A stretch of 34,848 nucleotides of DNA, taken from positions 1 to 34,848 of the forward strand of contig NZ_JAEMVD010000012.1 of NCBI RefSeq assembly GCF_029215975.1. The letters are read 5' to 3'. The stretch is from Sulfurimonas sp. SAG-AH-194-C20 (GTDB lineage: Bacteria > Campylobacterota > Campylobacteria > Campylobacterales > Sulfurimonadaceae). Below are positions 1-8,954 of the stretch, in pieces. Under the pieces are notes generated by a model. It saw nothing but the letters and a program-made list of their open reading frames with translations. It was not told where the DNA came from and ran no database searches. Each line of letters begins with the position of its first letter. The stretch's first letter is position 1. Position numbers and translations under genes: made by a program.

Positions 1-95
1 ACTAGTATCAGTAAAGCACCAATAACTGGAATCAGCATTGGAGCGAGTGTAATAAGGTTGAGTGATTCTAAAGAAACATTAACTGGACTTAACAT
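1..95 (-). CDS. nuoN: NADH-quinone oxidoreductase subunit N, 5' fragment
   Basis: The minus strand opens with ATG at 95-93, overlapping the nuoM stop codon as TAATG, and reads without interruption to the window edge (31 codons, beginning MLSPVNVSLESLNLITLAPM). The hydrophobic start after a short polar segment fits the first transmembrane helix of NuoN, one of the three antiporter-like proton-pumping subunits of complex I. Position directly after nuoM is the normal last place in a nuo operon. The call rests on gene order and the N-terminal character only, since the conserved core lies outside the window. Confidence 0.85.
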   Translation of the reverse strand, partial: MLSPVNVSLESLNLITLAPMLIPVIGALLIL

Positions 96-1645
96 TAGTG
101 TGCCTCCTTCGCTGTAGTTTTAGAGATAACAACACCAGAAATATTTGGTATTCTCATTTTTGCTTCGTGTGAAGTTGCTTTGTTGTGCATCAACTGAACA
201 ACTGCTTCAACAGAGTTATTTATCGGATCAAGGACAGGTTTAGGATATATACCTAACCATATAGTAATGATAGATAAAGGTATAAGAGCTAAAAGCTCAC
301 GCTTATTTACATCTGGAAGATTTCTATTAGCTTCATTTGTAATTTCACCATAAAATATCTTTTTAAACGCAGTAAGCATATAAATCGCACCAACGACAAT
401 AGCAATTCCAGCTAAAAGAGTTAAGATGTGAGACTGCTGATAAAAACCGAGAAGTGAAAGGAACTCACCTACAAAGTTAATCGTTAAAGGCATACCTACT
501 GAGGCCATAAGCATTAGACCAAAGATAGTTGCGTATCTAGGCATAACATGTGCAAGACCACCAAACTCACTCATAAGTTTAGTGTGGCGTCTATCATATA
601 TAACACCAACTAGTAAAAATAAAGCTCCTGAAACTACACCGTGAGCAATCATTAAAAAGATTGAACCAGAGATACCTTCAACATTTAATGCGAATGTACC
701 AAGAATGATAACACCCATGTGTGATACAGATGAGTAAGCAACAACTTGTTTAATATCTTTTTGTGCATAAGCAACCATCGCAGTGTAGATAATCATGATA
801 ATCGCAAGAATTGCAATCGGGTACATGAAAAATACTGAAGCGTCAGGAAACAGTGGCAGAGAAAAACGGATAAATGCATATGTACCCATTTTAAGTAAAA
901 CAGCTGCTAGTATAACCGAACCGATTGTTGGTGCTTGACCGTGTGCATATGGCAACCACGTATGAAATGGAAACATTGGTACTTTGATGGCAAAACCAAC
1001 AAAGAATGCTGCAAATAACCATAACTGAAATGATTCAGGAAGGATAAGTCTATACCAGTCAAGGATTGCGAATGACCATACACCAGTTGCTTGGTAAAAG
1101 AAGTAAGCCATAAAAAGCATACCAACAAGCATAACAAGAGAACCTGTAAAAGTATAAAGGAAGAACTTAACAGATGCATATATACGTAAAGGACCACCCC
1201 ATGCACCGATAAGATAAAGCATCGGTACTAGGGAGAGTTCCCAAAATACATAAAATACAATCGCATCAAGAGCAGCGAATACACCAATCATTGTCATCTG
1301 TAAAAACAGAAGTGTAATAATCATGTTTTTAATACTATGAGTTGGTGAAAGTGAAGCTATACCAATCATAGTAAAAAATGAAGCCATAATAATGATAAAT
1401 AATGAGATACCATCAACACCTAAAATATAGTTAATACCAAAAGATGGCACTAAAGCCATATGCTCCATAAACTGCATACCAGATACATTGTTGTCAAATG
1501 AGAACCATAACCATAAAGACAGAGCAAACTCAATAGCTGCAACAGCAGTACCATAAGCTCTCATGCTCTCTTTGTTTATCATAAATCCCATAATTCCTGC
1601 GAATGCTGGGAAGAAAATTAAAATACTTAAAATATGATCTAACAT
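95..1645 (-). CDS. nuoM: NADH-quinone oxidoreductase subunit M
   Basis: Membrane antiporter-like subunit of respiratory complex I (516 residues, normal length), with about 14 predicted hydrophobic helices. The family signature is clear: HTWLPYAHGQAPTIGSVILA followed by a lysine in the next helix (LLKMGTY), the conserved buried charge used in proton translocation, and an earlier conserved glutamate in FYVFWELSLVPM. It follows nuoL by 3 bp and its TAA stop overlaps the nuoN ATG, so translation of M and N is probably coupled. No unusual insertions were seen. Confidence 0.97.
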   Translation of the reverse strand: MLDHILSILIFFPAFAGIMGFMINKESMRAYGTAVAAIEFALSLWLWFSFDNNVSGMQFMEHMALVPSFGINYILGVDGISLFIIIMASFFTMIGIASLSPTHSIKNMIITLLFLQMTMIGVFAALDAIVFYVFWELSLVPMLYLIGAWGGPLRIYASVKFFLYTFTGSLVMLVGMLFMAYFFYQATGVWSFAILDWYRLILPESFQLWLFAAFFVGFAIKVPMFPFHTWLPYAHGQAPTIGSVILAAVLLKMGTYAFIRFSLPLFPDASVFFMYPIAILAIIMIIYTAMVAYAQKDIKQVVAYSSVSHMGVIILGTFALNVEGISGSIFLMIAHGVVSGALFLLVGVIYDRRHTKLMSEFGGLAHVMPRYATIFGLMLMASVGMPLTINFVGEFLSLLGFYQQSHILTLLAGIAIVVGAIYMLTAFKKIFYGEITNEANRNLPDVNKRELLALIPLSIITIWLGIYPKPVLDPINNSVEAVVQLMHNKATSHEAKMRIPNISGVVISKTTAKEAH

Positions 1646-1648
1646 ATA

Positions 1649-3574
1649 CTAAACTCCTAAACCTGATAAGATAGTAGCTATCTCACCAGAATATCTAGCT
1701 GCTAGTCCAAAAACTACCGCTAATGATAGTAGTGCAACTGTACCTGCAACCATCCATTTTAACATTGTAGAAAGATTTCCACTCTGCATGTGTCTCGTGT
1801 TTTGACCAGTGCTATAGAAGATATTTGCAATACCATCAACACTAGCATCAACAATTTTTTTATCAACATTTTCCCATAATACAACAGAAAGTTCTCTATA
1901 TGCCTTAACAATATACTCTTCATAAAAGTATGGAATGTAGTACTGATTTATAAGTAGTTTATAGAAAAAGTTGTTTTCCATTTTACTTGTTCCATCAGGC
2001 ACTTTAATACTAGAACTCATATATTTTTTATATGCAAAGAAAATACTAAGAAGAACAAATACTTGTGTTCCAATAGTCATAATCCAGTATGTAAGGTGTG
2101 AATGAATATGATACTCAGTAGCTGGTAAAAGTTCAGTTACCATTTCAAAGAACGGCATTTTCATAGTAAAACCAGCAATAATAGCTAGAATTAAAAGAGG
2201 GCTCATTGCAATTAGCATAAACTTATATGCTTCATGTGGGTGAAATCCAAGTGCTGTGTGTCTATCTTCACCGTGGAAAATAAGAGCGATAATTCTAAAA
2301 GAATAAAATGCAGTTAAACCAGCAGTAAGTAAAAGAACTGTGTAAATTATAAAATGGTGATCAACAAATGCAACTTCTAAGATTAAATCTTTTGAGAAGA
2401 AACCTGCAAGTGGGAAAATACCAGCAAGAGCAACAGATGCTAATGTCATCATAATCATCGTACCTTTCATAGTCTTACCTAACCCACCCATCTTAAATGG
2501 ATCAAGTTCGTTGTTCATAGCATGCATAACATTACCACCACCAAGGAAAAGAAGTGCTTTAAAGAATGCGTGAGCCATAAGGTGAAAGAGTGCAACCCAG
2601 TAAGCTCCAAGTCCAGCAGCAGCAAACATATAACCTAGCTGGGATAATGTTGAGTAAGCGATAACTCTTTTAATGTCACGGTTAACAAGTGCCATAGTTG
2701 CAGCAAAAATTGCAACAAATGCACCAAGACTAGCTATAAAAAGACCAACATTAGGAATCAATGCATATAACTCATGTGAACGAACAACAAGATAAACACC
2801 CGCTGTTACCATCGTAGCTGCATGAATAAGTGCAGAAACAGGAGTTGGACCTTCCATCGCGTCTGCGAGCCATGTATGAAGTGGGAACTGAGCCGACTTA
2901 CCCATAGCACCGATGAAAAGGAAAATACCAATCCATGTAAGTGTTGCATGATCTAAATTATGAAATGCTGCAAAAGCACCATCATACTGAAGTGTACCAG
3001 TATTCCAATATACAAGAAAAATACCAATTAACATTCCAAGGTCAGCAATACGATTCATTATAAATGCTTCGTTTGCCGCCCATGTTGCTGATTCTTTATG
3101 AAACCAAAATCCGATGAGTAACCAAGAACAAAGACCAACACCTTCCCAACCGATAAAGAGACCTGCGAAGTTATCACTCATAACAAGAATCATCATTGAG
3201 AAAACAAATGCTGAAAGATAAGAGAAAAATCTGTTAAATCCAGAATCATGATCCATATAACCGATAGAGTAAATATGAACAATAGTTGAAACAAGAGTAA
3301 CAACCATCATCATAGTAACAGAAACTTCATCCACTACAAAACCAAAAGGAATGTAAAGATTACCAGTTGCCATCCAAGTCATTAACTCAACATGAACAAT
3401 CTCTCCCGTACCAAGTATATGTGTTAAAAGTATAGAACTTGAAACAAATGCAGAGAATATAAGTAAACTAGCTACTATTCCTACAAATTGCTTCTTAGGT
3501 GTTGTAGTAAATAGTGCTGCAAAAAGTGAACTCACTAATGGTGCAAAAAGCGCTATATATAAATATTTTTCCAT
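1649..3574 (-). CDS. nuoL: NADH-quinone oxidoreductase subunit L
   Basis: The largest antiporter-like complex I subunit (641 residues). The proton-pumping core is recognisable from GWEGVGLCSWLLIGFWF through HTWLADAMEGPTPVSALIHA and VTAGVYLVVR. The C-terminal 150 residues contain a polar, charged stretch ending in a final hydrophobic segment, as expected for the lateral helix that runs along NuoM and NuoN and the last anchoring helix. The gene lies between nuoK (4 bp gap) and nuoM (3 bp gap) in the standard order. Length and motifs are normal. Confidence 0.97.
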   Translation of the reverse strand: MEKYLYIALFAPLVSSLFAALFTTTPKKQFVGIVASLLIFSAFVSSSILLTHILGTGEIVHVELMTWMATGNLYIPFGFVVDEVSVTMMMVVTLVSTIVHIYSIGYMDHDSGFNRFFSYLSAFVFSMMILVMSDNFAGLFIGWEGVGLCSWLLIGFWFHKESATWAANEAFIMNRIADLGMLIGIFLVYWNTGTLQYDGAFAAFHNLDHATLTWIGIFLFIGAMGKSAQFPLHTWLADAMEGPTPVSALIHAATMVTAGVYLVVRSHELYALIPNVGLFIASLGAFVAIFAATMALVNRDIKRVIAYSTLSQLGYMFAAAGLGAYWVALFHLMAHAFFKALLFLGGGNVMHAMNNELDPFKMGGLGKTMKGTMIMMTLASVALAGIFPLAGFFSKDLILEVAFVDHHFIIYTVLLLTAGLTAFYSFRIIALIFHGEDRHTALGFHPHEAYKFMLIAMSPLLILAIIAGFTMKMPFFEMVTELLPATEYHIHSHLTYWIMTIGTQVFVLLSIFFAYKKYMSSSIKVPDGTSKMENNFFYKLLINQYYIPYFYEEYIVKAYRELSVVLWENVDKKIVDASVDGIANIFYSTGQNTRHMQSGNLSTMLKWMVAGTVALLSLAVVFGLAARYSGEIATILSGLGV

Positions 3575-3578
3575 CTAT

Positions 3579-3887
3579 TTATCCTCTCATACTTGTCATA
3601 GTATCTAAGTCAATTGTACCATGGCGCTTGTGCCAAACAATAAGTAAACCTAGTCCTACAGCCAACTCAGAAGCAGCGATTGCAATTACAAAAAATGCAA
3701 ACATCTGACCCGTTAAGTCACCATAGTAGTGTGAAATTGCTGCGAAACCTACATTAACTGCGTTAAGTAAAATTTCTGTTGCAAAAAAGAGCATAAGAAG
3801 ATTCTTTCTACGCATTACACCTATTAAACCAATAGCGAATAGTATAGTAGAGAGAACAAGATAATGATTTAAACCAATTTCCATCAT
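3579..3887 (-). CDS. nuoK: NADH-quinone oxidoreductase subunit K
   Basis: Small three-helix membrane subunit of complex I (102 residues, the usual size). The second helix carries the conserved glutamate in LFFATEILLNAVN and the third carries another in AIAASELAVGLGLLIVWH; these buried acids belong to the proton-translocation path near the quinone site. The ATG overlaps the nuoJ stop by 4 bases (ATGA), implying coupled translation. Confidence 0.97.
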   Translation of the reverse strand: MMEIGLNHYLVLSTILFAIGLIGVMRRKNLLMLFFATEILLNAVNVGFAAISHYYGDLTGQMFAFFVIAIAASELAVGLGLLIVWHKRHGTIDLDTMTSMRG

Positions 3888-4459
3888 GAGAGTACCTTCT
3901 TATTTTTTTCATCTTCAATTGCTTGTATCTCTTGAGCATTGAGTAAAGTAAGAGATAAGTCCATCTTCTTACCTGCAAGAACAATACCTGCAACCATTGC
4001 TACTAAAAGCATAATAGCAGCAACTTCAAATGGAACAAGATACTTAGTAAAAAGGACAAGTCCAACCATTTGAGTATTTCCTGCACCTTCTATCACTGGA
4101 TAGAAAGCTTGCATATTTGTAGAGATGATAGGAGCTGAGAATATAGCTACTATCATAACTGCAGCGAGTACACTTAATCCAACAACTATGTATTTGTTAC
4201 CATGCTTCTCTTTTACTTCACGTGTTGTATCAAAGAACATCATACCAAAGGCATATAGTGCCATAACAGCACCTGTGTAGACGATAATCTGTACCGCACC
4301 TAAAAAGTCAGCACCTAAAATAAAGAAAAACGCTGAGATAAAAATCATTCCTGCGGCTAATGCACTCAGTGCATATAACGCTTGGGCTGTTGTTACTGTA
4401 ATCCAAAACATCGTTATAGTTAAAAATGCAAATAGATAAAATGCTACTGCTTCAAACAT
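3884..4459 (-). CDS. nuoJ: NADH-quinone oxidoreductase subunit J
   Basis: Membrane subunit of complex I (191 residues) with five hydrophobic segments and the NuoJ signature ALYALSALAAGMIFISAFFFILGADFLGAVQ (residues about 27-58, in part) followed by IVYTGAVMALYAFGMMF, which contains the distorted helix next to the quinone cavity. It is placed between nuoI and nuoK, overlapping nuoK by 4 bases. The C-terminus ends in a charged cytoplasmic tail. Confidence 0.95.
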   Translation of the reverse strand: MFEAVAFYLFAFLTITMFWITVTTAQALYALSALAAGMIFISAFFFILGADFLGAVQIIVYTGAVMALYAFGMMFFDTTREVKEKHGNKYIVVGLSVLAAVMIVAIFSAPIISTNMQAFYPVIEGAGNTQMVGLVLFTKYLVPFEVAAIMLLVAMVAGIVLAGKKMDLSLTLLNAQEIQAIEDEKNKKVLS

Positions 4460-4471
4460 TGTCCAATCTCC

Positions 4472-5089
4472 TTAATATGATAGAGGTGTTTTCTTAACAC
4501 GCTCATCTTCATGTGGTGTAATAGCACCAAAACCTTCGAACTCTTTTTGAGCATTTGCTTTCATCACATCAATCGGAGTAAGCATATAGTCATAGTCAAC
4601 AAAATGTTCACGTTGGTCTGAAGCATTTTCATACTCACCACCATGAGTAATAGCTAGCTCAGGACAAACCTCTGCACAGTATCCACAGAAGATACAACGT
4701 CCAAGGTTAATCGTATACTCAGTAACCTCTTTACGAGACTCTTCATCTATTTTTGTATCCATACGAATACAATCAGAGATACAAATTTTCTCACAAAGTC
4801 CACAACCAATACAACGCTCAGCATCAGACTCCCAAAGACGTTTCATCTCATGAACTGCACGATAACGTGGTCCAATAGGCATTTTTTCTTGGGGATAAGA
4901 GATAGTATGAATATCAAACTTTATCATCTCTCTCATGACTACCCATAAACCAACAAAAAGCTCTAGTCTAAATGTTCTTTGTACTATACGTTTGAATTTT
5001 CCCCAACCATCAGTTGGATAATCTTCAATGTCTACCATAAAGTAGCCGTTATCGGCTACATTTCTATTATTAAATTGTTCCATCATCAT
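4472..5089 (-). CDS. nuoI: NADH-quinone oxidoreductase subunit I (2x[4Fe-4S])
   Basis: Peripheral-arm ferredoxin-like subunit of complex I (205 residues) that carries electrons from NuoG towards the terminal cluster in NuoB. Two complete CxxCxxCxxxC motifs are visible: C93, C96, C99, C103 and C132, C135, C138, C142, the second followed by the usual proline. The N-terminal 70 residues contain the amphipathic stretch that packs on NuoH. Three consecutive methionines at the N-terminus leave the exact start uncertain by two codons. Confidence 0.96.
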   Translation of the reverse strand: MMMEQFNNRNVADNGYFMVDIEDYPTDGWGKFKRIVQRTFRLELFVGLWVVMREMIKFDIHTISYPQEKMPIGPRYRAVHEMKRLWESDAERCIGCGLCEKICISDCIRMDTKIDEESRKEVTEYTINLGRCIFCGYCAEVCPELAITHGGEYENASDQREHFVDYDYMLTPIDVMKANAQKEFEGFGAITPHEDERVKKTPLSY

Positions 5090-5092
5090 CCC

Positions 5093-6076
5093 TTAAAACA
5101 TCATCACAAAACCAGTGATAACTACGTTAATCACTGCTAATGGCATAAGTACTTTCCAACACAACCACATAAGTTGATCTGGTCTAACATCTGGCCATGC
5201 AGCTCTTACCCATAAAAAGAAGAAGAAGAAAAATGCCATTTTACCAAATAGTGCTAAAGCACCAAAGATACTTCCATCACCAAAACCACCTAAAAAGATG
5301 ATAGGGATAACAAAAGATATAAAGAACATATTTGCATACTCACCGATGAAGAAAAGACCCCATCTCATACCAGAGTACTCAGTACCAAAACCATCAATAA
5401 TCTCATGATCATTTGCGATTAGGTGAAATGGTGTACGACCAGTCTCAGCAAACGCAGCAATCCAAAAAAGTATAAATGCTAAAGGTTGAGACCAAAGAAT
5501 CCAACCGTTTTCAATTTGATAGTTGTTAAAATCAATAAGAGATAAAGAACCTACCATCATAATAGGAGCTAAAATCGAAAGACCAGTTACAACCTCATAA
5601 GAAATAAACACCGCAGCCGCACGAGCAGCTGAAAGTAGTGAAAACTTATTTGCTGAAGCCATACCACCAAGAAGAGGACCAAAAAGGCCAACTGCCATAA
5701 CACCAAGTACATATAAAATACCGATATTAATATCAGCAACTATTGGATGTACTTCATAACCAAACACTGTAAATGCTGGTAAAAAAGGAATTGCAGCTGC
5801 CGCCATAAATGCTGTCGCCGCTGTAATAACTGGTGCAATTTTAAAGATAGGTGCTACAACATTTGTAGGAATAATATCTTCTTTTGTAAAAAGCTTGATA
5901 CCATCAGCTCCAACTTGAAGCAGTCCAAATGGACCTACGTTTGTTGGCCCAAGACGACGTTGCATAAATGCAAGTATCTTACGCTCAAAGTATGTACCAA
6001 TTCCCGCTAATGCTGAGAATACAAGTAAAATCACAACGACCTTTATAACCGTTTCAATTAAATATGCCATATCCAT
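5093..6076 (-). CDS. nuoH: NADH-quinone oxidoreductase subunit H
   Basis: Membrane subunit of complex I that forms much of the quinone-binding chamber (327 residues, about 8 helices). Diagnostic stretches are FERKILAFMQRRLGPTNVGP near the N-terminus, the loop AFAETGRTPFHLIANDHEII with its conserved acids, and EYSGMRWGLFFIGEYANM. It is separated from nuoG and nuoI by only 3 bp on each side, in normal gene order. Confidence 0.97.
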   Translation of the reverse strand: MDMAYLIETVIKVVVILLVFSALAGIGTYFERKILAFMQRRLGPTNVGPFGLLQVGADGIKLFTKEDIIPTNVVAPIFKIAPVITAATAFMAAAAIPFLPAFTVFGYEVHPIVADINIGILYVLGVMAVGLFGPLLGGMASANKFSLLSAARAAAVFISYEVVTGLSILAPIMMVGSLSLIDFNNYQIENGWILWSQPLAFILFWIAAFAETGRTPFHLIANDHEIIDGFGTEYSGMRWGLFFIGEYANMFFISFVIPIIFLGGFGDGSIFGALALFGKMAFFFFFFLWVRAAWPDVRPDQLMWLCWKVLMPLAVINVVITGFVMMF

Positions 6077-6079
6077 ATA

Positions 6080-8569
6080 TTACACCTTTTGTATCGAAGC
6101 ATTAGCAAAACGATAAGCGTTCACTAAAGCTCCTGAGTTTAATTTTGAATCAAATGTTGGAAGTACTGTGATATTTCCTGCAATTTTGTTATCACTAACA
6201 ATATTTGCAGTAAGTTCACCAGTGTCAGTTTTTACACTAACACTGTCCCCTTCATTAAGTTCTGAAGATTCTAAGAACTCAGCACTCATGTAAACACCAC
6301 TTTTCTCATCAAGATTTGTAGTAGTGTTTGTAAAGTCTGTAAACTGTCTTACAGGATTAGCTAGGTAAACGAGTGAACCTTCTAAAACGAATGCTTCATC
6401 TATTTTACTAACACTCTCATCACTAGAAGCATCAACACTTAAGTTTTCTAACTTATATCCACGTATCTCTTCACCAGCATTTGTATAGTGATCTGGAAGT
6501 GAGTCAAATTCTTGAGCTTCAAAACCATCAATAGCACCTAACTGTACAGTGTAATCAATTGTATTTTCTGCAGCTAAACCTAATGCATTTGCAATGTCAT
6601 TAAGTGTGTAGCCACCATAAGGGAGTGCTGCGTTTGTAGGATTAACATTTTTGTTAATACTTGTCAGTGTTCCCTCTTGTTGATTTATAGCTGGCATATC
6701 AAGATCGCCATCACCTAAACCACTAAGAACAAAATCAGCAGTTGTGTTGTAACCAACTGCATAAGAACCAGAAGTTTCACTTAATTCATTTATCATCGCA
6801 ACACCCAAAGTATTTGTAAGTGTAGGAATCATAATAAGTTCAAATGCTGAGTATTTTTCAACTAAAGCAACTAAACGTGCAAGATTTTTAGAATTTGGAT
6901 GATTATAAAGGTCAGGACCAACAATCATAGAGAATGTGTCTTTTTTCTTCATAAGCTTAGCAAATGTTTCCATAAAGTTGTCATCCATTCCAAGCATACT
7001 AAGTAATCTGTTATCATCAACTTCAACTTCTTTACTTACTTTTTTAGGAACCATTTTAGTTTTTTCTACTTCAACTTCTTCTTCTTCGCCAGTCTCTTCA
7101 TTTACTTTCATCTCTTTAACGATTTCAACAACTTTTTCTTTGATACTTTCAGTTACTGTAACAGTTTTTGTAGAGTGAAATGATGCTAAGTACTCGACTA
7201 TGTCAGTTGGTAGTTTTTCTTTATCTCCAAAGAGGTCAAGCACTAAGTAAAGTGCTGTCTCTTCTTGAAGTGGCTTGTGGTTTACACAAACTATGTTTTT
7301 ACTTAGTCCTGCAATGATTGGATCTACCACAGGGTGAAAATAAAGTGCCGCTCCCTTGTTTGTAGTTAAAGAGTTGTTAAGAGCATATCTTGCATTTGGA
7401 TTATCAGTTTTAATAGCTGTTCCGATACTTACAACAAAGTTAGAGTTCATAGCAGTTTTTAAATCACTTCCATAAAGGCTAGTTCCACTTACAGCAGAGT
7501 AGTCATTTAAAAATGTCTGAAAAGATCTTGCTTCATCATTAACAAGCTTGTATCCAAACTTATTTTTGAGAGTTTCAAGTATAAATGCTTCTTCATTTGT
7601 AATAGTTGAAGTAAACTTAATAGTATCAGCTTTTTTGAATGCTTCAACTGCCGCTGCAAATGCAACTTCATCTTTTACAACATCTCTATTTTCATAATCA
7701 AAACCGTAACGACCAGCACCACATAATGATACATAGTTCCATTCATTCATAACACGGTAGATTTTCTCATCTGGATTGTGAATGCTTGTATGTTTAACAT
7801 CATAAGATATTTGACAACCAGCAGAACAGTGTCCACATGTAGCAGGGATACTTTTAAGCTCCCAAGAGTTTGACTTATACATAAACTGAGTATTAACTAA
7901 AGCTCCAACTGGACAAACAGCAGCACACTCACCACAAGATGTACAGTCTAGTTCATCAGTACCATTAGTTAGACCAATGACCGACTTGTTAAGTTTGTTC
8001 CACATTGCATATGCATCTTTAGGCATACTCTCTTTAAAGTCTGCATTGAGTGGGTCACCACCACGAGCAATTGTTGTAAGCGAGTTATCACCAATCATAT
8101 CTTTACAAGCAGTTACACAACGCTCACAAACGATACAAAGACCCGGATCGTAATGAAGATGACCCCAATCATGTGAAGCTCTATCAACATCAGCAACTGT
8201 ATAACTTTGAGAATCAACACCAATTTCTAGTGTATAGTTCTGAAGTTCACACTCACCTGACTGATCGCATACACCACATTGAAGAGGATGATTTACATCA
8301 TATACTTCCATGATTGCACGACGTTCTTTTTCAATAGTTTCAGTCGTTGTTGTGATATTCATACCATCTTTAGCTTTAGCATTACAAGCATACACCTGTT
8401 TCCCATCAGCTTCTACAAGACAAATACGACAAGCTAAAGTAGGACTACATCTTGTTAAGTAACAAATTGCAGGTATGAAAATATCATTCGCGCGTGCTGC
8501 ATTGAGTACAAACTCACCCTCTTGTGTAATAATCTCTTTTCCGTCTATATTTATAGTTACATTACTCAT
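6080..8569 (-). CDS. nuoG: NADH-quinone oxidoreductase subunit G, extra-cluster type
   Basis: Large iron-sulfur subunit of complex I (829 residues). In order: a [2Fe-2S] site (C36, C47, C50, C62), a His-ligated [4Fe-4S] site (H94, C98, C101, C107), two complete CxxCxxCxxxC motifs (C145-C155 and C209-C219), an N7-type site (C245, C248, C252, C283), then a degenerate molybdopterin-oxidoreductase region. E. coli-type NuoG has only CxxCxxC plus one distant cysteine where this protein has two full motifs, so one additional [4Fe-4S] cluster is inferred. Residues about 468-520 form a lysine- and glutamate-rich insertion. The gene starts after a 157-bp gap instead of the 3-bp spacing seen further on in the operon. 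The electron donor is not evident. Confidence 0.95.
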   Translation of the reverse strand: MSNVTINIDGKEIITQEGEFVLNAARANDIFIPAICYLTRCSPTLACRICLVEADGKQVYACNAKAKDGMNITTTTETIEKERRAIMEVYDVNHPLQCGVCDQSGECELQNYTLEIGVDSQSYTVADVDRASHDWGHLHYDPGLCIVCERCVTACKDMIGDNSLTTIARGGDPLNADFKESMPKDAYAMWNKLNKSVIGLTNGTDELDCTSCGECAAVCPVGALVNTQFMYKSNSWELKSIPATCGHCSAGCQISYDVKHTSIHNPDEKIYRVMNEWNYVSLCGAGRYGFDYENRDVVKDEVAFAAAVEAFKKADTIKFTSTITNEEAFILETLKNKFGYKLVNDEARSFQTFLNDYSAVSGTSLYGSDLKTAMNSNFVVSIGTAIKTDNPNARYALNNSLTTNKGAALYFHPVVDPIIAGLSKNIVCVNHKPLQEETALYLVLDLFGDKEKLPTDIVEYLASFHSTKTVTVTESIKEKVVEIVKEMKVNEETGEEEEVEVEKTKMVPKKVSKEVEVDDNRLLSMLGMDDNFMETFAKLMKKKDTFSMIVGPDLYNHPNSKNLARLVALVEKYSAFELIMIPTLTNTLGVAMINELSETSGSYAVGYNTTADFVLSGLGDGDLDMPAINQQEGTLTSINKNVNPTNAALPYGGYTLNDIANALGLAAENTIDYTVQLGAIDGFEAQEFDSLPDHYTNAGEEIRGYKLENLSVDASSDESVSKIDEAFVLEGSLVYLANPVRQFTDFTNTTTNLDEKSGVYMSAEFLESSELNEGDSVSVKTDTGELTANIVSDNKIAGNITVLPTFDSKLNSGALVNAYRFANASIQKV

Positions 8570-8581
8570 TTATCTACTCTC

Positions 8582-8587
8582 ATTATA
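8582..8587 (-). promoter_or_regulatory. Possible internal nuo promoter before nuoG
   Basis: TATAAT on the minus strand, 12 bases before the nuoG ATG, would allow nuoG to nuoN to be transcribed apart from nuoA to nuoD. Confidence 0.35.
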
Positions 8588-8664
8588 TTAGATTTTAAAA
8601 ATTTATAGAGAGATACACACATAGTGCTAAAATCACTCTAAATTATGATGAAACTTGTAAGTTT

Positions 8665-8699
8665 CGATATTTATAACATACTAAAATATATAAATATCG
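8665..8699. repeat. 11-bp-stem hairpin in the gap before nuoG
   Basis: CGATATTTATA and its exact complement flank a 13-base loop, in the only sizeable gap of the nuo operon. A shorter inverted repeat, AAACTT-GT-AAGTTT (8651-8664), abuts it. No U-run follows on the minus strand. It might act in mRNA processing or as an operator. Confidence 0.5.
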
Positions 8700-8726
8700 C
8701 TACCCACTACAAGAACACAATAAACC

Positions 8727-8954
8727 CTAGTCTTTCTTAACAACGATAGTCCAGTCGACTTCGTTAAATTTTAGTGAGTTGTAAAGCTCATAGCCAGACT
8801 CTTTTACTAAGTCTGCACTTCTTTGAACTGGAGTAAAGTCACCGATTTCAAAAATAAAAATCAATGTTTCAGTTGCCTTATGAGTCTCAGCTAAAATCTC
8901 TTTCATGCGAGGCTCAAAATCATTTTTTAAGTGTCTTAAATCATATCTTTTCAT
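8727..8954 (-). CDS. Small complex I-associated protein in the NuoE position
   Basis: A 75-residue soluble protein whose ATG overlaps the nuoD stop (TAATG). It has no cysteines, so it cannot carry the [2Fe-2S] cluster of real NuoE. In Helicobacter pylori and Campylobacter jejuni the nuo operon carries short replacement genes at this spot in place of nuoE and nuoF; by size and position this appears to be the first of those, sometimes labelled NuoE family. It probably contributes to the electron-input end of the complex. Here it is followed directly by a gap and nuoG, so the second replacement subunit is missing from this position. Confidence 0.8.
   Translation of the reverse strand: MKRYDLRHLKNDFEPRMKEILAETHKATETLIFIFEIGDFTPVQRSADLVKESGYELYNSLKFNEVDWTIVVKKD

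Noticed and set aside
6936-7178. Open frame on the plus strand inside nuoG, rich in Ser, Thr and Phe
   Set aside because: It is the mirror of the Lys/Glu insertion codons of nuoG and has no independent support.
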